NCBI RefSeq assembly: GCF_019880635.1
Contig: NZ_JAINVX010000002.1
Location: 496,001 to 560,000 of the forward strand
Direction: 5' to 3'
Length of the DNA: 64,000 nt
DNA from: Hanstruepera marina
Lineage (GTDB): Bacteria; Bacteroidota; Bacteroidia; Flavobacteriales; Flavobacteriaceae
The translations under genes and the position numbers were made by a program. Below the pieces are notes generated by a model. That model worked only from the letters and a program-made list of their open reading frames with translations. It ran no database searches and was not told the origin of the DNA. This document shows positions 49,406 to 58,968 of this stretch, in pieces (the stretch's first letter is position 1; every line of letters begins with the position of its first letter).

Positions 49406-50342
49406 ATTTGGATATAGGGCTGATTATCTTTACGTTTTGAAACGCAATGGCACCGCGTATTATTCCAGAAATAACGCCCTGCATAGCCTCTATTATTTGC
49501 ATTTTTAATTCACTTTTATGATAAATTAAGCTAACTTCCCTGGCAGGAGCGGGATCATTAAAGTAATGTAAATTCTGTTTAGCTTTTTCATTCAAATCCA
49601 AAGTGTGTAAATACGGAAGCAGTGTCATACCCAATCCTTCATCTGATAATTTAATGAGGGTTTCTATACTGCCACTTTCCAATTGGAACTGATCGTCAGT
49701 ATGGTCTTTAAATGCTTTACACAAGTTTATTACACCATCCCTAAAACAATGCCCATCTTCTAGGAGTAGCATGTCATCAATTTCTAAATCAGATACATTT
49801 AATTTACCTGAACTGTACAACCTATGATGTGGCGGTATATAACCCACAAAAGGTTCAAAGTATAACACACGCTCTTTAATATTATCATGTTCGAGTGGTG
49901 TTGCTGCAATAGCAGCATCTAAATGACCGTCGTTAATGCGTGAAATCATTTCTTCTGTTGTTAACTCTTCAATTTTTAGCTTTATTTTAGGGTATTTTTT
50001 AATGAAAGTTTTCAAAAACATGGGTAAAAGAGTAGGCATAACAGTAGGTATAATGCCAAATTTAAATTCACCACCAATAAACCCTTTTTGCTGATCAACA
50101 ATATCCTGAATTCTATACGATTCGTTAACAATATTTTTGGCCTGTGTTACAATTTTTCGTCCTACATCAGTAAGTTCAATAGGTTTTTTGCTTCTATCAA
50201 AAATCTGGATATCAAGCTCGTCTTCCAACTTCTGAATTTGCATACTTAAAGTAGGCTGGGTTACAAAACATTTTTCTGCTGCTTTGGTAAAATTCTGCTG
50301 TTCAGCTACAGCTAAAACATAGTATAATTGTGTAATGGTCAT
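49404..50342 (-). CDS. oxyR: OxyR-type LysR regulator of peroxide stress
   Basis: This 312-aa LysR-family protein has the HTH (residues 1-60, FTKAAEKCFVTQPTLSMQIQKLEDELDIQIFDRS) and the effector domain. The peroxide-sensing cysteines of OxyR are kept: GHCFRDGVINLC places them nine residues apart, as in E. coli Cys199/Cys208. The start at 50342 (MTITQLYYVLAVAEQQNF) matches the OxyR N-terminus. The frame from 50351 adds three residues. The gene is divergent from dps, the classic OxyR target. Confidence 0.93.
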   Translation of the reverse strand: MTITQLYYVLAVAEQQNFTKAAEKCFVTQPTLSMQIQKLEDELDIQIFDRSKKPIELTDVGRKIVTQAKNIVNESYRIQDIVDQQKGFIGGEFKFGIIPTVMPTLLPMFLKTFIKKYPKIKLKIEELTTEEMISRINDGHLDAAIAATPLEHDNIKERVLYFEPFVGYIPPHHRLYSSGKLNVSDLEIDDMLLLEDGHCFRDGVINLCKAFKDHTDDQFQLESGSIETLIKLSDEGLGMTLLPYLHTLDLNEKAKQNLHYFNDPAPAREVSLIYHKSELKMQIIEAMQGVISGIIRGAIAFQNVKIISPISK

Positions 50343-50447
50343 GTCAATCAATTTAGGCTATAAAAATATAAAAACTATCAATAAAATTTATAGAAGTTCC
50401 TGTTAATTATAAATTAAATTTGTAGTGAGAAAATTAAAACAAAAATT

Positions 50448-50927
50448 ATGACACTAAATAGTATAGGTTTAGACGAAAATAAAACAAAGGAGATTGCTAC
50501 CGATTTAAACCAGTTATTGGCAAATTTTCAAATTTATTATCAAAATTTAAGGGGCATTCATTGGAATATTAAAGGCAAGGGATTCTTTGATTTACATGTC
50601 AAATTTGAAGAGCTCTATAACGATGCCAATATGAAGGTAGATGAAACAGCGGAACGTATTTTGACATTAGGCATAACGCCACTTCATACATTTGAAGATT
50701 ATACTCAAGCCGCAAAAGTGCCTGTGGGTAAAAATATTTCAAAAGATGAAAAGGCTGTTCAGTTGATAGTTGATTCGCTATCTGAATTACTGAAATTAGA
50801 ACGCCAGATTTTAGAAAAATCTGGAGATGCTAATGATGAAGGAACAAACTCCATGATGAGTGACTTTATAACAGAACAAGAAAAAACGGTGTGGATGATG
50901 AAAGCTTGGTTGGGTGAAACGGTTTAA
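50448..50927 (+). CDS. dps: Dps-family DNA-protecting ferritin-like protein
   Basis: This 159-aa protein has the Dps ferroxidase motif HWNIKGKGFFDLHVKFEELYNDANMKVDETAERI at about 39-75, with His39, His51 and the Asp and Glu ligands. It ends in a helix with EKTVWMMKAWLGE. It should store iron in a dodecamer while consuming hydrogen peroxide. It is divergent from oxyR and has a TAAATTTG box at 50415-50422, so OxyR control is likely. An intrinsic terminator follows at 50947. Confidence 0.95.
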   Translation: MTLNSIGLDENKTKEIATDLNQLLANFQIYYQNLRGIHWNIKGKGFFDLHVKFEELYNDANMKVDETAERILTLGITPLHTFEDYTQAAKVPVGKNISKDEKAVQLIVDSLSELLKLERQILEKSGDANDEGTNSMMSDFITEQEKTVWMMKAWLGETV

Positions 50928-50946
50928 TAGCTTTGATTAATAGTTT

Positions 50947-50977
50947 AAAAAGCGACCAAAATGGTCGCTTTTTTTAT
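50947..50977. terminator. Intrinsic terminator after dps
   Basis: AAAAAGCGACC-AAAAT-GGTCGCTTTTT with a continuing T-run; it also serves the convergent RDD gene. Confidence 0.9.
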
Positions 50978-51471
50978 GGGTGATATGCTATGCTTGTGTG
51001 AGCCATTTGGTCATAGAGACTACTTTTTCCTTTAGAATAAACGATACTAAAAAAATATAATAAAGAAACTGCTTGAGGGAGAATCAATACTATCCATACC
51101 CATAGTGGGACAGAATGGTTTTGGAACTCATAAAAGTATATCCAATGCACACCTAAATGAGCTACTTCCCATGGTAAAAACTTTAGAATGGTACGTTTTA
51201 AAACAGAACCACCATTTGAACCTACGTGTATTTTTAAAGCTAATTTACCTAATGATGCCTTTAGTTTACTGCTCTCCATGATATAGAAATACAAAATAAC
51301 AGGAAGCGTAAGACTAAAAAAACCAATTAGCTGACCATGAACAGGGTCTGTTTTTTTAGAAAGTTCATCAAATGGTACCAAGGTAATACTGATACTAAAT
51401 AGTATTAGACCGTAAACCAGAATGATTATATAATCTATTAAAGCTGCTAATATGCGTTTTCTTAACAGCAT
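50974..51471 (-). CDS. RDD-domain membrane protein
   Basis: This 165-aa protein has four transmembrane helices. It opens MLLRKRILAALIDYIIILVYG (the R..A...D signature), followed by LKASLGKLALKIHVGSNGG, the typical Gx.gK.l..i.V region of RDD proteins. Function is unknown. It starts 2 bp before the DUF2141 gene's stop codon on the same strand. Confidence 0.87.
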   Translation of the reverse strand: MLLRKRILAALIDYIIILVYGLILFSISITLVPFDELSKKTDPVHGQLIGFFSLTLPVILYFYIMESSKLKASLGKLALKIHVGSNGGSVLKRTILKFLPWEVAHLGVHWIYFYEFQNHSVPLWVWIVLILPQAVSLLYFFSIVYSKGKSSLYDQMAHTSIAYHP

Positions 51472-51472
51472 T

Positions 51473-51883
51473 CTAGAATCGTATTTTCATTTCAGTGTCT
51501 TTGGTTAGTTCAAATTTTGCATCAGCAAAAGTTGGAGGACCATATAACATAGGGTTGTTTGACATACCATACGATTCCATAGGCATACCATTAGGTTCTA
51601 AATCCATGCGTTCGTTATCGTTTTCATCATGTAGTAACATAACCGCATAAGTACCTGGCGTTACATCTTTAAAGGTTACAGAAATCTTGCCTTCATGTAT
51701 TTCGGCTTTGGCATTTTTAATGCCTTTGCCTTTCATAAAGGTATCTTCGGTATGTAGACCTACCAGTACATGACCGTTATTGTTTAAAACATTATCTACA
51801 GATACGGTTAACGTATACGTTTCTTGTGAGTAACTTAAAATTGTTGTTAATGTCATAGTAATGACTAATGCTAGTGTTTTCAT
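51473..51883 (-). CDS. DUF2141-family exported protein
   Basis: This 136-aa protein has a signal peptide (MKTLALVITMTLTTILSYSQ). The mature domain reads VSVDNVLNNNGHVLVGLHTEDTFMKGKGIKNAKAEIHEGKISVTFKDVTPGTYAVMLLHDENDNERMDLEPNGMPMESYGMSNNP, which is the DUF2141 family: an Ig-like domain with a Ca-binding-like DxNDNxxMD loop. Function is unknown. It is followed 1 bp later by the RDD gene. A heptanucleotide repeat tract lies 106 bp upstream of its start. Confidence 0.92.
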   Translation of the reverse strand: MKTLALVITMTLTTILSYSQETYTLTVSVDNVLNNNGHVLVGLHTEDTFMKGKGIKNAKAEIHEGKISVTFKDVTPGTYAVMLLHDENDNERMDLEPNGMPMESYGMSNNPMLYGPPTFADAKFELTKDTEMKIRF

Positions 51884-51988
51884 AATATGGATTGATTTTA
51901 TTGTTATGGTGTAAATATTATAACAATAAGGAAGTTGTCGAAATCCATTTTACTGAATTGTAGAATCGTGCAGATGAAATGTTAATTT

Positions 51989-52078
51989 CACTAATCACTA
52001 ATCACTAATCACTAATCACTAATCACTAATCACTAATCACTAATCACTAATCACTAATCACTAATCACTAATCACTAA
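51989..52078 (-). repeat. Heptanucleotide tandem repeat (CACTAAT)n
   Basis: The unit CACTAAT occurs twelve times perfectly from 51989 to 52072, then six more bases (CACTAA). It begins at the stop codon of the DUF58 gene (TAG at 52077-52075) and runs downstream of it. It lies 106 bp upstream of the DUF2141 start, so changes in number would alter that gene's 5' region. Confidence 0.95.
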
Positions 52079-53406
52079 ATTAATCCTCTAGCTTTAATTT
52101 CTAAATACTTATTAATGGTATTAATGGTAAGGTCTTCAGGAGCCGTTAAAATGCTTTGAATGCCATGCTTTTGTAATTCGGTTACAATAAGCTTTTTTTC
52201 GAAAATAAATTTTTCGGCAATGGTTTTTTCAAATATTTCATTGGTTTTATAGGCTGGCTGTTTAATAAACTGCGAAAGCTCGGTATTTTCAAAGAAAATG
52301 ACAACGAGTACATGATTTTTTGCAATAGCTTGTAAATAGGGAAGTTGCCTGTGAAGTGCATCTAAAGTTTCAAAATTTGTATAGAGTAATAGTAAGCTAC
52401 GTTGGTTAAGACTACGCTTAATGTCAATATATAGTCTTGAAAAGTCAGATTCAGCAAAATCAGTATTCAAATTATAGAGGGTTTCCATAATTTGATTCAT
52501 TTGCGATGGTCTGCGTTCGGCAACTACTTTATCGGTTACTTTTCGGGAAAACGAAAACATACCTGCCTTATCCTGCTTTTTAAGGGCAACGTTGCTTATT
52601 ACAAGCGTAGCATTTATAGCATAATCTAAAAGGCTTAACCCGTTAAAAGGCATCTTCATGGCACGCCCCATATCAATTACACTATAAATAGGTTGTGAGC
52701 GTTCATCTTGATACTGATTAACCATAAGTTGGTTGCGTTTGGCAGTAGCTTTCCAATTGATATTCCTAATATCGTCGCCTGCAACATAATCCTTTATTTG
52801 CTCAAACTCCATGGTATGACCTATACGTCTGATTTTCTTTAGTCCAAATTCAAAAATCTTGTTTGAAAACGCAATGAGCATATATTTCTTGAGTTGCAAA
52901 AACGATGGGTAATTGGGAACCATGGCTTTGTTGCCAAACTGAAATCGTCTAGATAAGAATCCTATAGGAGAGGTTGCATAAATATTTAAATTGCCGAAAT
53001 GGTATTCGCCGCGTTCTAACGGTCTTAACGTATAGGTTATTTTTTTATAATCAGATTTAGTAAGGGTAGTAGTAATTTCAAAGTCTCGCTTTTGATATTG
53101 AAACGGTAATTCGTCAATGAGTTTTAGATGGAGATTAAAATTATAGCTGTTTTTTATGGTGATTTCTATAGGATTATCATCCCCATTACTTAATTTTTCA
53201 GGTAGTATTCTGGTTGCCGATATACCTTTCTGCTTGAACAGTAAAATGACATCGATTATTACAATGGCGGTCAAAACTGCACTTAGCATGTTTGCAATTC
53301 CTAATAAACCTGGAAAAAGGTAAGCGAGTATATAAGTGGCTATAAGGCCAATAACACCTATGAAAAAACGAAATTCTAAATATGTATTTTTAAAGAATAG
53401 CTTCAC
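52075..53406 (-). CDS. DUF58-domain protein
   Basis: This 443-aa protein has two N-terminal transmembrane helices (about 10-50) and a DUF58/vWA-like domain at about 170-430. The constant phrase is RRIGHTMEFEQIKDYVAGDDIRNINWKATAKRNQLMVNQYQDERSQPIYSVIDMGRAMKMPF. It is followed by a MIDAS-like vWA fold (LLLLYTNFETLDAL). MoxR partners activate such proteins. It is coupled to the MoxR gene by a 1-bp overlap. Its stop codon lies in the heptanucleotide tract. Confidence 0.93.
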   Translation of the reverse strand: MKLFFKNTYLEFRFFIGVIGLIATYILAYLFPGLLGIANMLSAVLTAIVIIDVILLFKQKGISATRILPEKLSNGDDNPIEITIKNSYNFNLHLKLIDELPFQYQKRDFEITTTLTKSDYKKITYTLRPLERGEYHFGNLNIYATSPIGFLSRRFQFGNKAMVPNYPSFLQLKKYMLIAFSNKIFEFGLKKIRRIGHTMEFEQIKDYVAGDDIRNINWKATAKRNQLMVNQYQDERSQPIYSVIDMGRAMKMPFNGLSLLDYAINATLVISNVALKKQDKAGMFSFSRKVTDKVVAERRPSQMNQIMETLYNLNTDFAESDFSRLYIDIKRSLNQRSLLLLYTNFETLDALHRQLPYLQAIAKNHVLVVIFFENTELSQFIKQPAYKTNEIFEKTIAEKFIFEKKLIVTELQKHGIQSILTAPEDLTINTINKYLEIKARGLI

Positions 53407-54404
53407 TAGCGCGGAATTTCTATAGTTTCAAGAATTTGGTCTATAACTTTATCAACAGTAAAAGCTTCCATTTCGCGTTCTGGAGTCAATACCAAACGGT
53501 GTTTTAAAACAGCTTTAGTACAACGTTTAATATCATCAGGAGTTACAAAATCCCGTCCGTGTATAGCAGCATTTGATTTTGCCGCATTTAGTATAGCTAT
53601 AGACGCCCGAGGTGACGCACCCAAATATAAATTAGCATTTGTTCTGGTGTTATTGACAATGGCTGCTATATAGCTTAATAAATGGTCTTCAACCAATACT
53701 TGTTTAATTAAGTTTTGATAGGCTGTGATGTCTTGAGCCTTCAAAACCGAATTAATAGAATTAAAATCTAATTTATCTTCGCGTTTATGGTTGTCAATAA
53801 GTATCTGTACTTCTTCATCTAGAGATGGATAATCGACATCAATCTTAAACAAAAACCTGTCTAATTGAGCTTCCGGCAAACGATATGTGCCTTCTTGTTC
53901 TATTGGGTTTTGCGTGGCAAAAACTAAAAAAGGACTTTCCATTATAAACTTATTATTGTCAATTGTAATTTGACGTTCTGCCATGACTTCAAACAAAGCA
54001 GCTTGGGTTTTTGCAGGCGCTCTATTGATTTCGTCAATTAAAATAATATTTGAGAAAATAGGCCCTTTTTTATATTCAAAATCATTGGTTTTTACATTGA
54101 ATATTGATGTTCCTAAAATATCGCTAGGCATTAAATCTGGAGTAAATTGAATACGACTAAAATCAACATCCATGGTTTTGGCCAATAATTTAGCGGTTAC
54201 GGTTTTGGCAACTCCAGGAACACCTTCTATTAAGGTATGACCATTAGACAGGATTGAAATAATAAGAAGTTCAATCATATCGTTTTGACCAACAATTATT
54301 TTGCCTATTTCGGTTTTTATTTGCTCTACATGCTCCTGTAGCGGTTTTAAATCTATCCTATTGGTGAAGTTTAAATCTTCAGTTTCTGGTTGTAAATCGT
54401 CCAT
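53406..54404 (-). CDS. MoxR-family AAA+ ATPase
   Basis: This 332-aa AAA+ ATPase has Walker A GVPGVAKTVTAKLLA at about residues 60-74, Walker B NIILIDEINRAPAKTQAALFEVMAERQIT, sensor 1 FLVFATQNPIEQEGTYRLPEAQLDRFLFKID, and the ending HRLVLTPEREMEAFTVDKVI. MoxR proteins act as chaperone-like ATPases for vWA partners. The following DUF58 gene supplies that partner, and the upstream DUF4350 and DUF4129 genes complete the usual cluster. Confidence 0.96.
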   Translation of the reverse strand: MDDLQPETEDLNFTNRIDLKPLQEHVEQIKTEIGKIIVGQNDMIELLIISILSNGHTLIEGVPGVAKTVTAKLLAKTMDVDFSRIQFTPDLMPSDILGTSIFNVKTNDFEYKKGPIFSNIILIDEINRAPAKTQAALFEVMAERQITIDNNKFIMESPFLVFATQNPIEQEGTYRLPEAQLDRFLFKIDVDYPSLDEEVQILIDNHKREDKLDFNSINSVLKAQDITAYQNLIKQVLVEDHLLSYIAAIVNNTRTNANLYLGASPRASIAILNAAKSNAAIHGRDFVTPDDIKRCTKAVLKHRLVLTPEREMEAFTVDKVIDQILETIEIPR

Positions 54405-54407
54405 GTA

Positions 54408-55601
54408 TTAGTGTCTTTTTAAAAATTCTTCTATTTTTTTATGTAATTCAATTAAATCGTTTTCTGTGTGTGCGGATTTTGATTTGAGATAGGCAATAAA
54501 ATCGACTAAAGCTTTAGTGTCTGTCTTATTGTTTGATGATTTTATGGCTAGCTTTTCTATAAAACGCTCACTTAATTCATTGGTATCTAAATAATACGAA
54601 CTTCTCACGTGCTCTAAAAAGTAAGTAATTTTTTTATTTATGATATTGGTAAAATCACCATGCTGGTAATATAAATCGCCCACAGTCTTGGTAAACTCTA
54701 CCGTAGAATTTTTAAGTGGATCTATAACTGGAATTACACGTTGTGTGCGTTTGCCCTTAAACAATATAAAAAGTATAAGCGATAGCAAAGCTATATAAAA
54801 GGCCCATTTTAATGCTTGATTTGTTAATATAAAACGCAAAGGACTTGTTATAACTTTACGTCCGCTTTTATAGTAGTTGTCCCAAATTATAGGGTTGTCG
54901 GGTAAATAGGACAAAACAGCAGCAGCATAACATTCTTTGTCATCGAGTAAATGATAATTTGTAAAAGCAAATGGGTTAGTATGCAAGTAAAATGCGCCAT
55001 CATGATCGCCAAAAGGTACTTTAATAAAATTGATTTCTTGTTTTGTTTTGTCTTCGTTTAAAACGTGGCCCAACACTACTGTATTTAAGGTGTCTATAGA
55101 TGTTACAAAATAGTTTTCAATAACATCTTCAAATAATACATTATGCGATTTTAGACTTGGACTAGTGAATGTACTGTATGATGGACTTTTTAAAAACCCG
55201 TCGTAATCCTGGTCGAAATTAAGATTTAGTGTATCTGCTAGTTTGCCGTAAAAATAATTACTGCTAATAAAAACGGTATTGCCACGCTCTACAAAATCGA
55301 GTAAAGATAGAGTACCTTCATCTTCAATACTTATATAGTCATTGATTAAGAATAAGTTTTTTTTTGTAAAGCTATCAACATGCTTTAAGGATTCGTAAAT
55401 ACTTTTATTGGAAGTTTCAACATCAAAACCAGATGTGTTTTTTAGCTCATTAAACAGTACATAACAACCTAACGGAATTTTATCGGCAGCAGAGTAGGAG
55501 TCTCTCCAGTTTACGGCTTTCGGCTTTGTAATTTCTGCTACCATTAACAAAACGATAATGGCAGCAATAGCGTACAATGCTATTTTAGAGCGTTTATCCA
55601 T
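54408..55601 (-). CDS. DUF4350-domain membrane protein
   Basis: This 397-aa protein has an N-terminal transmembrane helix (about 8-22), a periplasmic DUF4350 domain (residues 30-250: LGCYVLFNEL, FLINDYISIEDEGTLSLLDFVERGNTVFISSNYF, ALKWAFYIALL) and a second membrane helix near 262-285. The C-terminal cytoplasmic part contains RQ- and ER-rich helices. It starts 8 bp before the DUF4129 stop (overlap), so the genes are coupled. Function is unknown; it always occurs with MoxR and DUF58. Confidence 0.88.
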   Translation of the reverse strand: MDKRSKIALYAIAAIIVLLMVAEITKPKAVNWRDSYSAADKIPLGCYVLFNELKNTSGFDVETSNKSIYESLKHVDSFTKKNLFLINDYISIEDEGTLSLLDFVERGNTVFISSNYFYGKLADTLNLNFDQDYDGFLKSPSYSTFTSPSLKSHNVLFEDVIENYFVTSIDTLNTVVLGHVLNEDKTKQEINFIKVPFGDHDGAFYLHTNPFAFTNYHLLDDKECYAAAVLSYLPDNPIIWDNYYKSGRKVITSPLRFILTNQALKWAFYIALLSLILFILFKGKRTQRVIPVIDPLKNSTVEFTKTVGDLYYQHGDFTNIINKKITYFLEHVRSSYYLDTNELSERFIEKLAIKSSNNKTDTKALVDFIAYLKSKSAHTENDLIELHKKIEEFLKRH

Positions 55602-56322
55602 TAGCGTTTGTGTTTAGTGTGTTAAAATCGGTTTGGTTGCGCTTAAATTGGTTTTCGTCAATTTCAAATTCACCATACCAAACATAATCGTAGATATAGG
55701 AAATGCGTTTAAAACGGTTCCGCGTAGTCTCGTTGGTTATCTCGTTTATATAATCGGAATTGGTTTTGTCGTAATGCCAGTCTATAATACCTTTTTTAGA
55801 TAGAATTTTTAAAGACTTTAAGTACATATAGCGTGTGGCTAAACGGTAATTGTTTTGTTTTAAAGCTGAAGTAATAAGATCGTCAAAATTAACCGTGTTT
55901 ATATTTTCTTCAACATAACTAAAGCCTTCAATATCGTGTTCTTCAGTTTTAAATACGGATCCTATTGGCGATTGAAGCATGAATTTTAGAAATAAATAAA
56001 GCGAACCTAAACCTAATAGACTGTAAATTATTATTTCTAGAGTTTGATAATCTACAAAGTCAATGTCAATGCCAAAAACATCGCCAAGCCATCGGAAGAA
56101 TTTCCGAAACAAACCTTGGATTAAGTTTACACCACCAGTGTCATTGATGTCATAATTAAATTCACTGTCTTGATAACGGTCTTTAATATGGTCCTTAAAG
56201 GGCTTTATAGCTACTTCAGTACTATCGGTTTTTATGTTCTTGTCTTGACTATAATGGACTGATGTCAAACTTGCAAAAAAGCCAAGTAAATAAAACCGTA
56301 TATGTTTAGGGCATTTAATCAT
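55594..56322 (-). CDS. DUF4129-domain membrane protein
   Basis: This 242-aa protein has a signal segment at its N-terminus, a transmembrane helix (about 98-117, IIIYSLLGLGSLYLFLKFML) and a DUF4129-like helical C-terminus (FDDLITSALKQNNYRLATRYMYLKSLKILSKKGIIDWHYDKTNSDYINEI). It overlaps the adjacent membrane protein gene by 8 bp and DUF4350 by 8 bp. The pair of overlaps shows a tightly coupled operon. Confidence 0.85.
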   Translation of the reverse strand: MIKCPKHIRFYLLGFFASLTSVHYSQDKNIKTDSTEVAIKPFKDHIKDRYQDSEFNYDINDTGGVNLIQGLFRKFFRWLGDVFGIDIDFVDYQTLEIIIYSLLGLGSLYLFLKFMLQSPIGSVFKTEEHDIEGFSYVEENINTVNFDDLITSALKQNNYRLATRYMYLKSLKILSKKGIIDWHYDKTNSDYINEITNETTRNRFKRISYIYDYVWYGEFEIDENQFKRNQTDFNTLNTNANG

Positions 56323-57235
56323 TTATCCCAATTTGTTCAATGCGCTCACGTAAAAAGATGTTGTATTTTTCTTCGTGTAAATTAAAATAGAGAATACCAA
56401 AAGCTATTTGTGAAAGAGCTTGTGTAAAAACAAAGGCCAAAATAAATAAGGCAAAACCAATAGTGTATACAATAGTGGCAAAAACGCTAGTTGTAATATC
56501 TATACTGCTCTCAACAGAAAAGTAAGTATAAAAACCTAATATAAATGCTGGGATAGAAACAATTAAAAATGTAATCATTAAATTTAAAATCCCAATGATT
56601 AACCCGTAGAAAACCACACGTAAAAAATTTGAAAAAGTAAACGACCACCCTTCATTTAGGGCTTCAGTAACTGTATTTTTTCCTTTAAAAAGCGAAGTAA
56701 AAGCCAATCCAAAGAAAGCCGATAACGTAAAACTAATGGCATATTGGGCAAGCATTCCTAGTAAAGGAATAAAGGCCAAAATAACGGATATTATTAGGTA
56801 GCCCACATAAATAAACGCTCCAATTATAACAAATATAATAACGGCTCCAATACGTTGTTTTATGGCAGTTCCTATTTTTTTAGGCTCAACATCACCTTCC
56901 TCTTTTACGTATTCAATAATATAGGCGCTGGAAACACTATAGTTTAAAATGGCTGTTAACCCCAAAATAATGACTAGCATAAAAAGTCCGCCATACAAGT
57001 ACATGTCGTTATCAACATTACTGCCCATGCCAAATCTAAAATCTCTACTGGCCAATCCCATAAAACCGGTAATCAATAAATATGAACCAATAAGAGTGAG
57101 TATTATACTTACCGCATTATAACGTAAATACAAATTAGTATAGGGTTTAAAATTGTATTTAAGCCATAAAAAATAAGTATTAATGATATCACCAAAACTG
57201 TTTCGCGTTCGTAATTCTAAATAGGGCTTTTTCAC
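56315..57235 (-). CDS. Multi-pass membrane protein of the MoxR cluster
   Basis: This 306-aa protein has six to seven transmembrane helices and no catalytic motifs; the sequence resembles the membrane half of glycerophosphodiester-phosphodiesterase-like or DUF7847-type proteins (SFTLSAFFGLAFTSLFKGKNTVTEALNEGWSFTFSNFLRVVFYGLI). It lies between the SpoIIM-like and DUF4129 genes and overlaps the latter. Its role in the cluster is unknown. Confidence 0.75.
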   Translation of the reverse strand: MKKPYLELRTRNSFGDIINTYFLWLKYNFKPYTNLYLRYNAVSIILTLIGSYLLITGFMGLASRDFRFGMGSNVDNDMYLYGGLFMLVIILGLTAILNYSVSSAYIIEYVKEEGDVEPKKIGTAIKQRIGAVIIFVIIGAFIYVGYLIISVILAFIPLLGMLAQYAISFTLSAFFGLAFTSLFKGKNTVTEALNEGWSFTFSNFLRVVFYGLIIGILNLMITFLIVSIPAFILGFYTYFSVESSIDITTSVFATIVYTIGFALFILAFVFTQALSQIAFGILYFNLHEEKYNIFLRERIEQIGIND

Positions 57236-57243
57236 GATAATGG

Positions 57244-58209
57244 TTAAGAGGTTTTTAGGTATTGTTTGTTGAGTTTAATGGGATATAAAATGTAATAGTA
57301 AATTATTAGTGACAGGGAAACTAAAATAATACCGTAGGCTAAAACATGTGGCATTTGTTCTCCAAATCGGGTAAAAAATCCTTCAATGAATCCAGCGATA
57401 ATAAAAAACGGAATAGTACTGACTACTATTTTTAAACCATCTTTAGCGCCTTTCATAAAAGCAACACGCCTACTAAATGTTTTAGGAAATAAAAAACTAT
57501 TTCCCATAACCAATCCCGCACAACCAGCTATTACAATAACTGATATTTCAATAGTACCATGTAACCAGATTGTTGAGGTTTTGTCCAAAAGACCATAGTT
57601 ATAGAAAAAGGTTATAAAAGCACCAAGCATAATACCATTGCTAAATAACACAAAAATGGTTCCTACACTAAATATAACACCCATGGCAAAGGCAATTATA
57701 GCTACCCGAATATTGTTGATTGTAATGCCTAAAAACGTTCCAACTTGACTACCACTTTTGTAAACCGCCATGGGTTCACCATTTTCAATATTTTCAATGG
57801 TCATGTTTACATAAGCATCTCCTAGAATCAACCGTACAAAGCTATCGTCGTTTAAAGTAGATACTATACCAATTAAAACTGCTGTCATAAAAAACAAAAA
57901 GGTGTAGAATAGGGTTTTATGATACTGCTTAAAAAACAAAGGAAATTCATATTTCCAGAACGAGACAACCTTGTTTTTAGACTCCTTTTTAGTAATGTAT
58001 ATTTTTTGATGGGCTTGCGAGGCCAACGAATTTAAATACAAAAGCGTCTTACTATCAGGATAGTAAGTTTGGGCGTATGAGAGGTCATTGGTTAATTGTA
58101 TATAGTATGAAGCTAGGTCGTCTGGATTTATTTTCACATTATTGTGTAAAGCGGTTTCAAATCCTATCCATTTTTCCTTATTTTGCTTCACGAAAGATGC
58201 TTCGCGCAT
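57244..58209 (-). CDS. SpoIIM-like (stage II sporulation protein M) membrane protein
   Basis: This 321-aa protein starts MREASFVKQNKEKWIGFETA, the standard start of the family (from 58209, not 58215). It has a helical cytoplasmic N-terminus (1-100) and five transmembrane helices with the SpoIIM phrases ITINNIRVAIIAFAMGVIFSVGTIFVLFSNGIMLGAFITFFYNYGLL and LHGTIEISVIVIAGCAGL. Non-sporulating bacteria keep it next to RDD and MoxR genes, as here. The gene is divergent from the RDD gene, 33 bp away. Confidence 0.9.
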   Translation of the reverse strand: MREASFVKQNKEKWIGFETALHNNVKINPDDLASYYIQLTNDLSYAQTYYPDSKTLLYLNSLASQAHQKIYITKKESKNKVVSFWKYEFPLFFKQYHKTLFYTFLFFMTAVLIGIVSTLNDDSFVRLILGDAYVNMTIENIENGEPMAVYKSGSQVGTFLGITINNIRVAIIAFAMGVIFSVGTIFVLFSNGIMLGAFITFFYNYGLLDKTSTIWLHGTIEISVIVIAGCAGLVMGNSFLFPKTFSRRVAFMKGAKDGLKIVVSTIPFFIIAGFIEGFFTRFGEQMPHVLAYGIILVSLSLIIYYYILYPIKLNKQYLKTS

Positions 58210-58242
58210 AGACAAATAAAATTTAAACGAATATACATTTCC

Positions 58243-58968
58243 ATGAGCAAATTAGCAATTAACACGGCGCAAAATGTCAATTTAGATTATAAGCTAATTG
58301 GACTTGGTGAACGTGTGGTTGCATTTTTGATTGATGGCCTTATTTTAACGGCTTATATTACCATAATTGAAAATTTAGTAGAGGTATCCAAAATATTTGA
58401 TGTTGACGATTGGACACGCATTGGGTTTTTAAGCTTGTTTTTACTGCCAGCCTTTTTTTACTCACTATTATGTCATATAATTTTTGGAGGGCAGACAGTT
58501 GGTAAAATCATCATGAAAATTAAAGTCGTTCGTTTTGATGGCTCGCCAACACAATGGTATAATTTTCTGGTGCGCTGGATGCTAAGAATAATTGATATCT
58601 GGATGTTTTTTGCGTCTATTGGTGTTTTAAGTATTCTGTTATCAGACAAAAAACAACGTGTTGGAGATGCTGCAGCAGGCACTATAGTAATTAGCGTAAA
58701 AAAGAAACATAAAATAACCAGTACCATTCTTGAGGATATAACAGATGATTATAGTCCAAAGTTTACTACAGTTACCCAGTTAAGTGATAAAGATGTACGC
58801 ATTATTAAAGAAGCGTTTTTGATAGCTAAAAAGAACAACGATTTCAAAACGCTTACCGCATTAAAAAACAAAATTTGCGAGGTGTTGAATATAGAGTCTG
58901 AATTGTATGATAAAGAGTTTATTGATACCATTTTAAAAGATTATAACTACTATACACAAAATATGTAA
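58243..58968 (+). CDS. RDD-domain membrane protein of the MoxR cluster
   Basis: The ATG at 58243 gives a 241-aa protein (MSKLAINTAQNVNLDYKLIGLG). It has four transmembrane helices with the RDD signature (GERVVAFLIDGLILTAYI, then GGQTVGKIIMKIKVVRFDG, then SDKKQRVGDAAAGTIVI) and a C-terminal cytoplasmic tail of about 90 residues. Its stop overlaps the start of the TRIC-like gene by 1 bp. Confidence 0.88.
   Translation: MSKLAINTAQNVNLDYKLIGLGERVVAFLIDGLILTAYITIIENLVEVSKIFDVDDWTRIGFLSLFLLPAFFYSLLCHIIFGGQTVGKIIMKIKVVRFDGSPTQWYNFLVRWMLRIIDIWMFFASIGVLSILLSDKKQRVGDAAAGTIVISVKKKHKITSTILEDITDDYSPKFTTVTQLSDKDVRIIKEAFLIAKKNNDFKTLTALKNKICEVLNIESELYDKEFIDTILKDYNYYTQNM

Noticed and set aside
51989-52078. 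CRISPR array
   Set aside because: The units are 7-bp perfect tandem copies without spacers; no cas genes are present.
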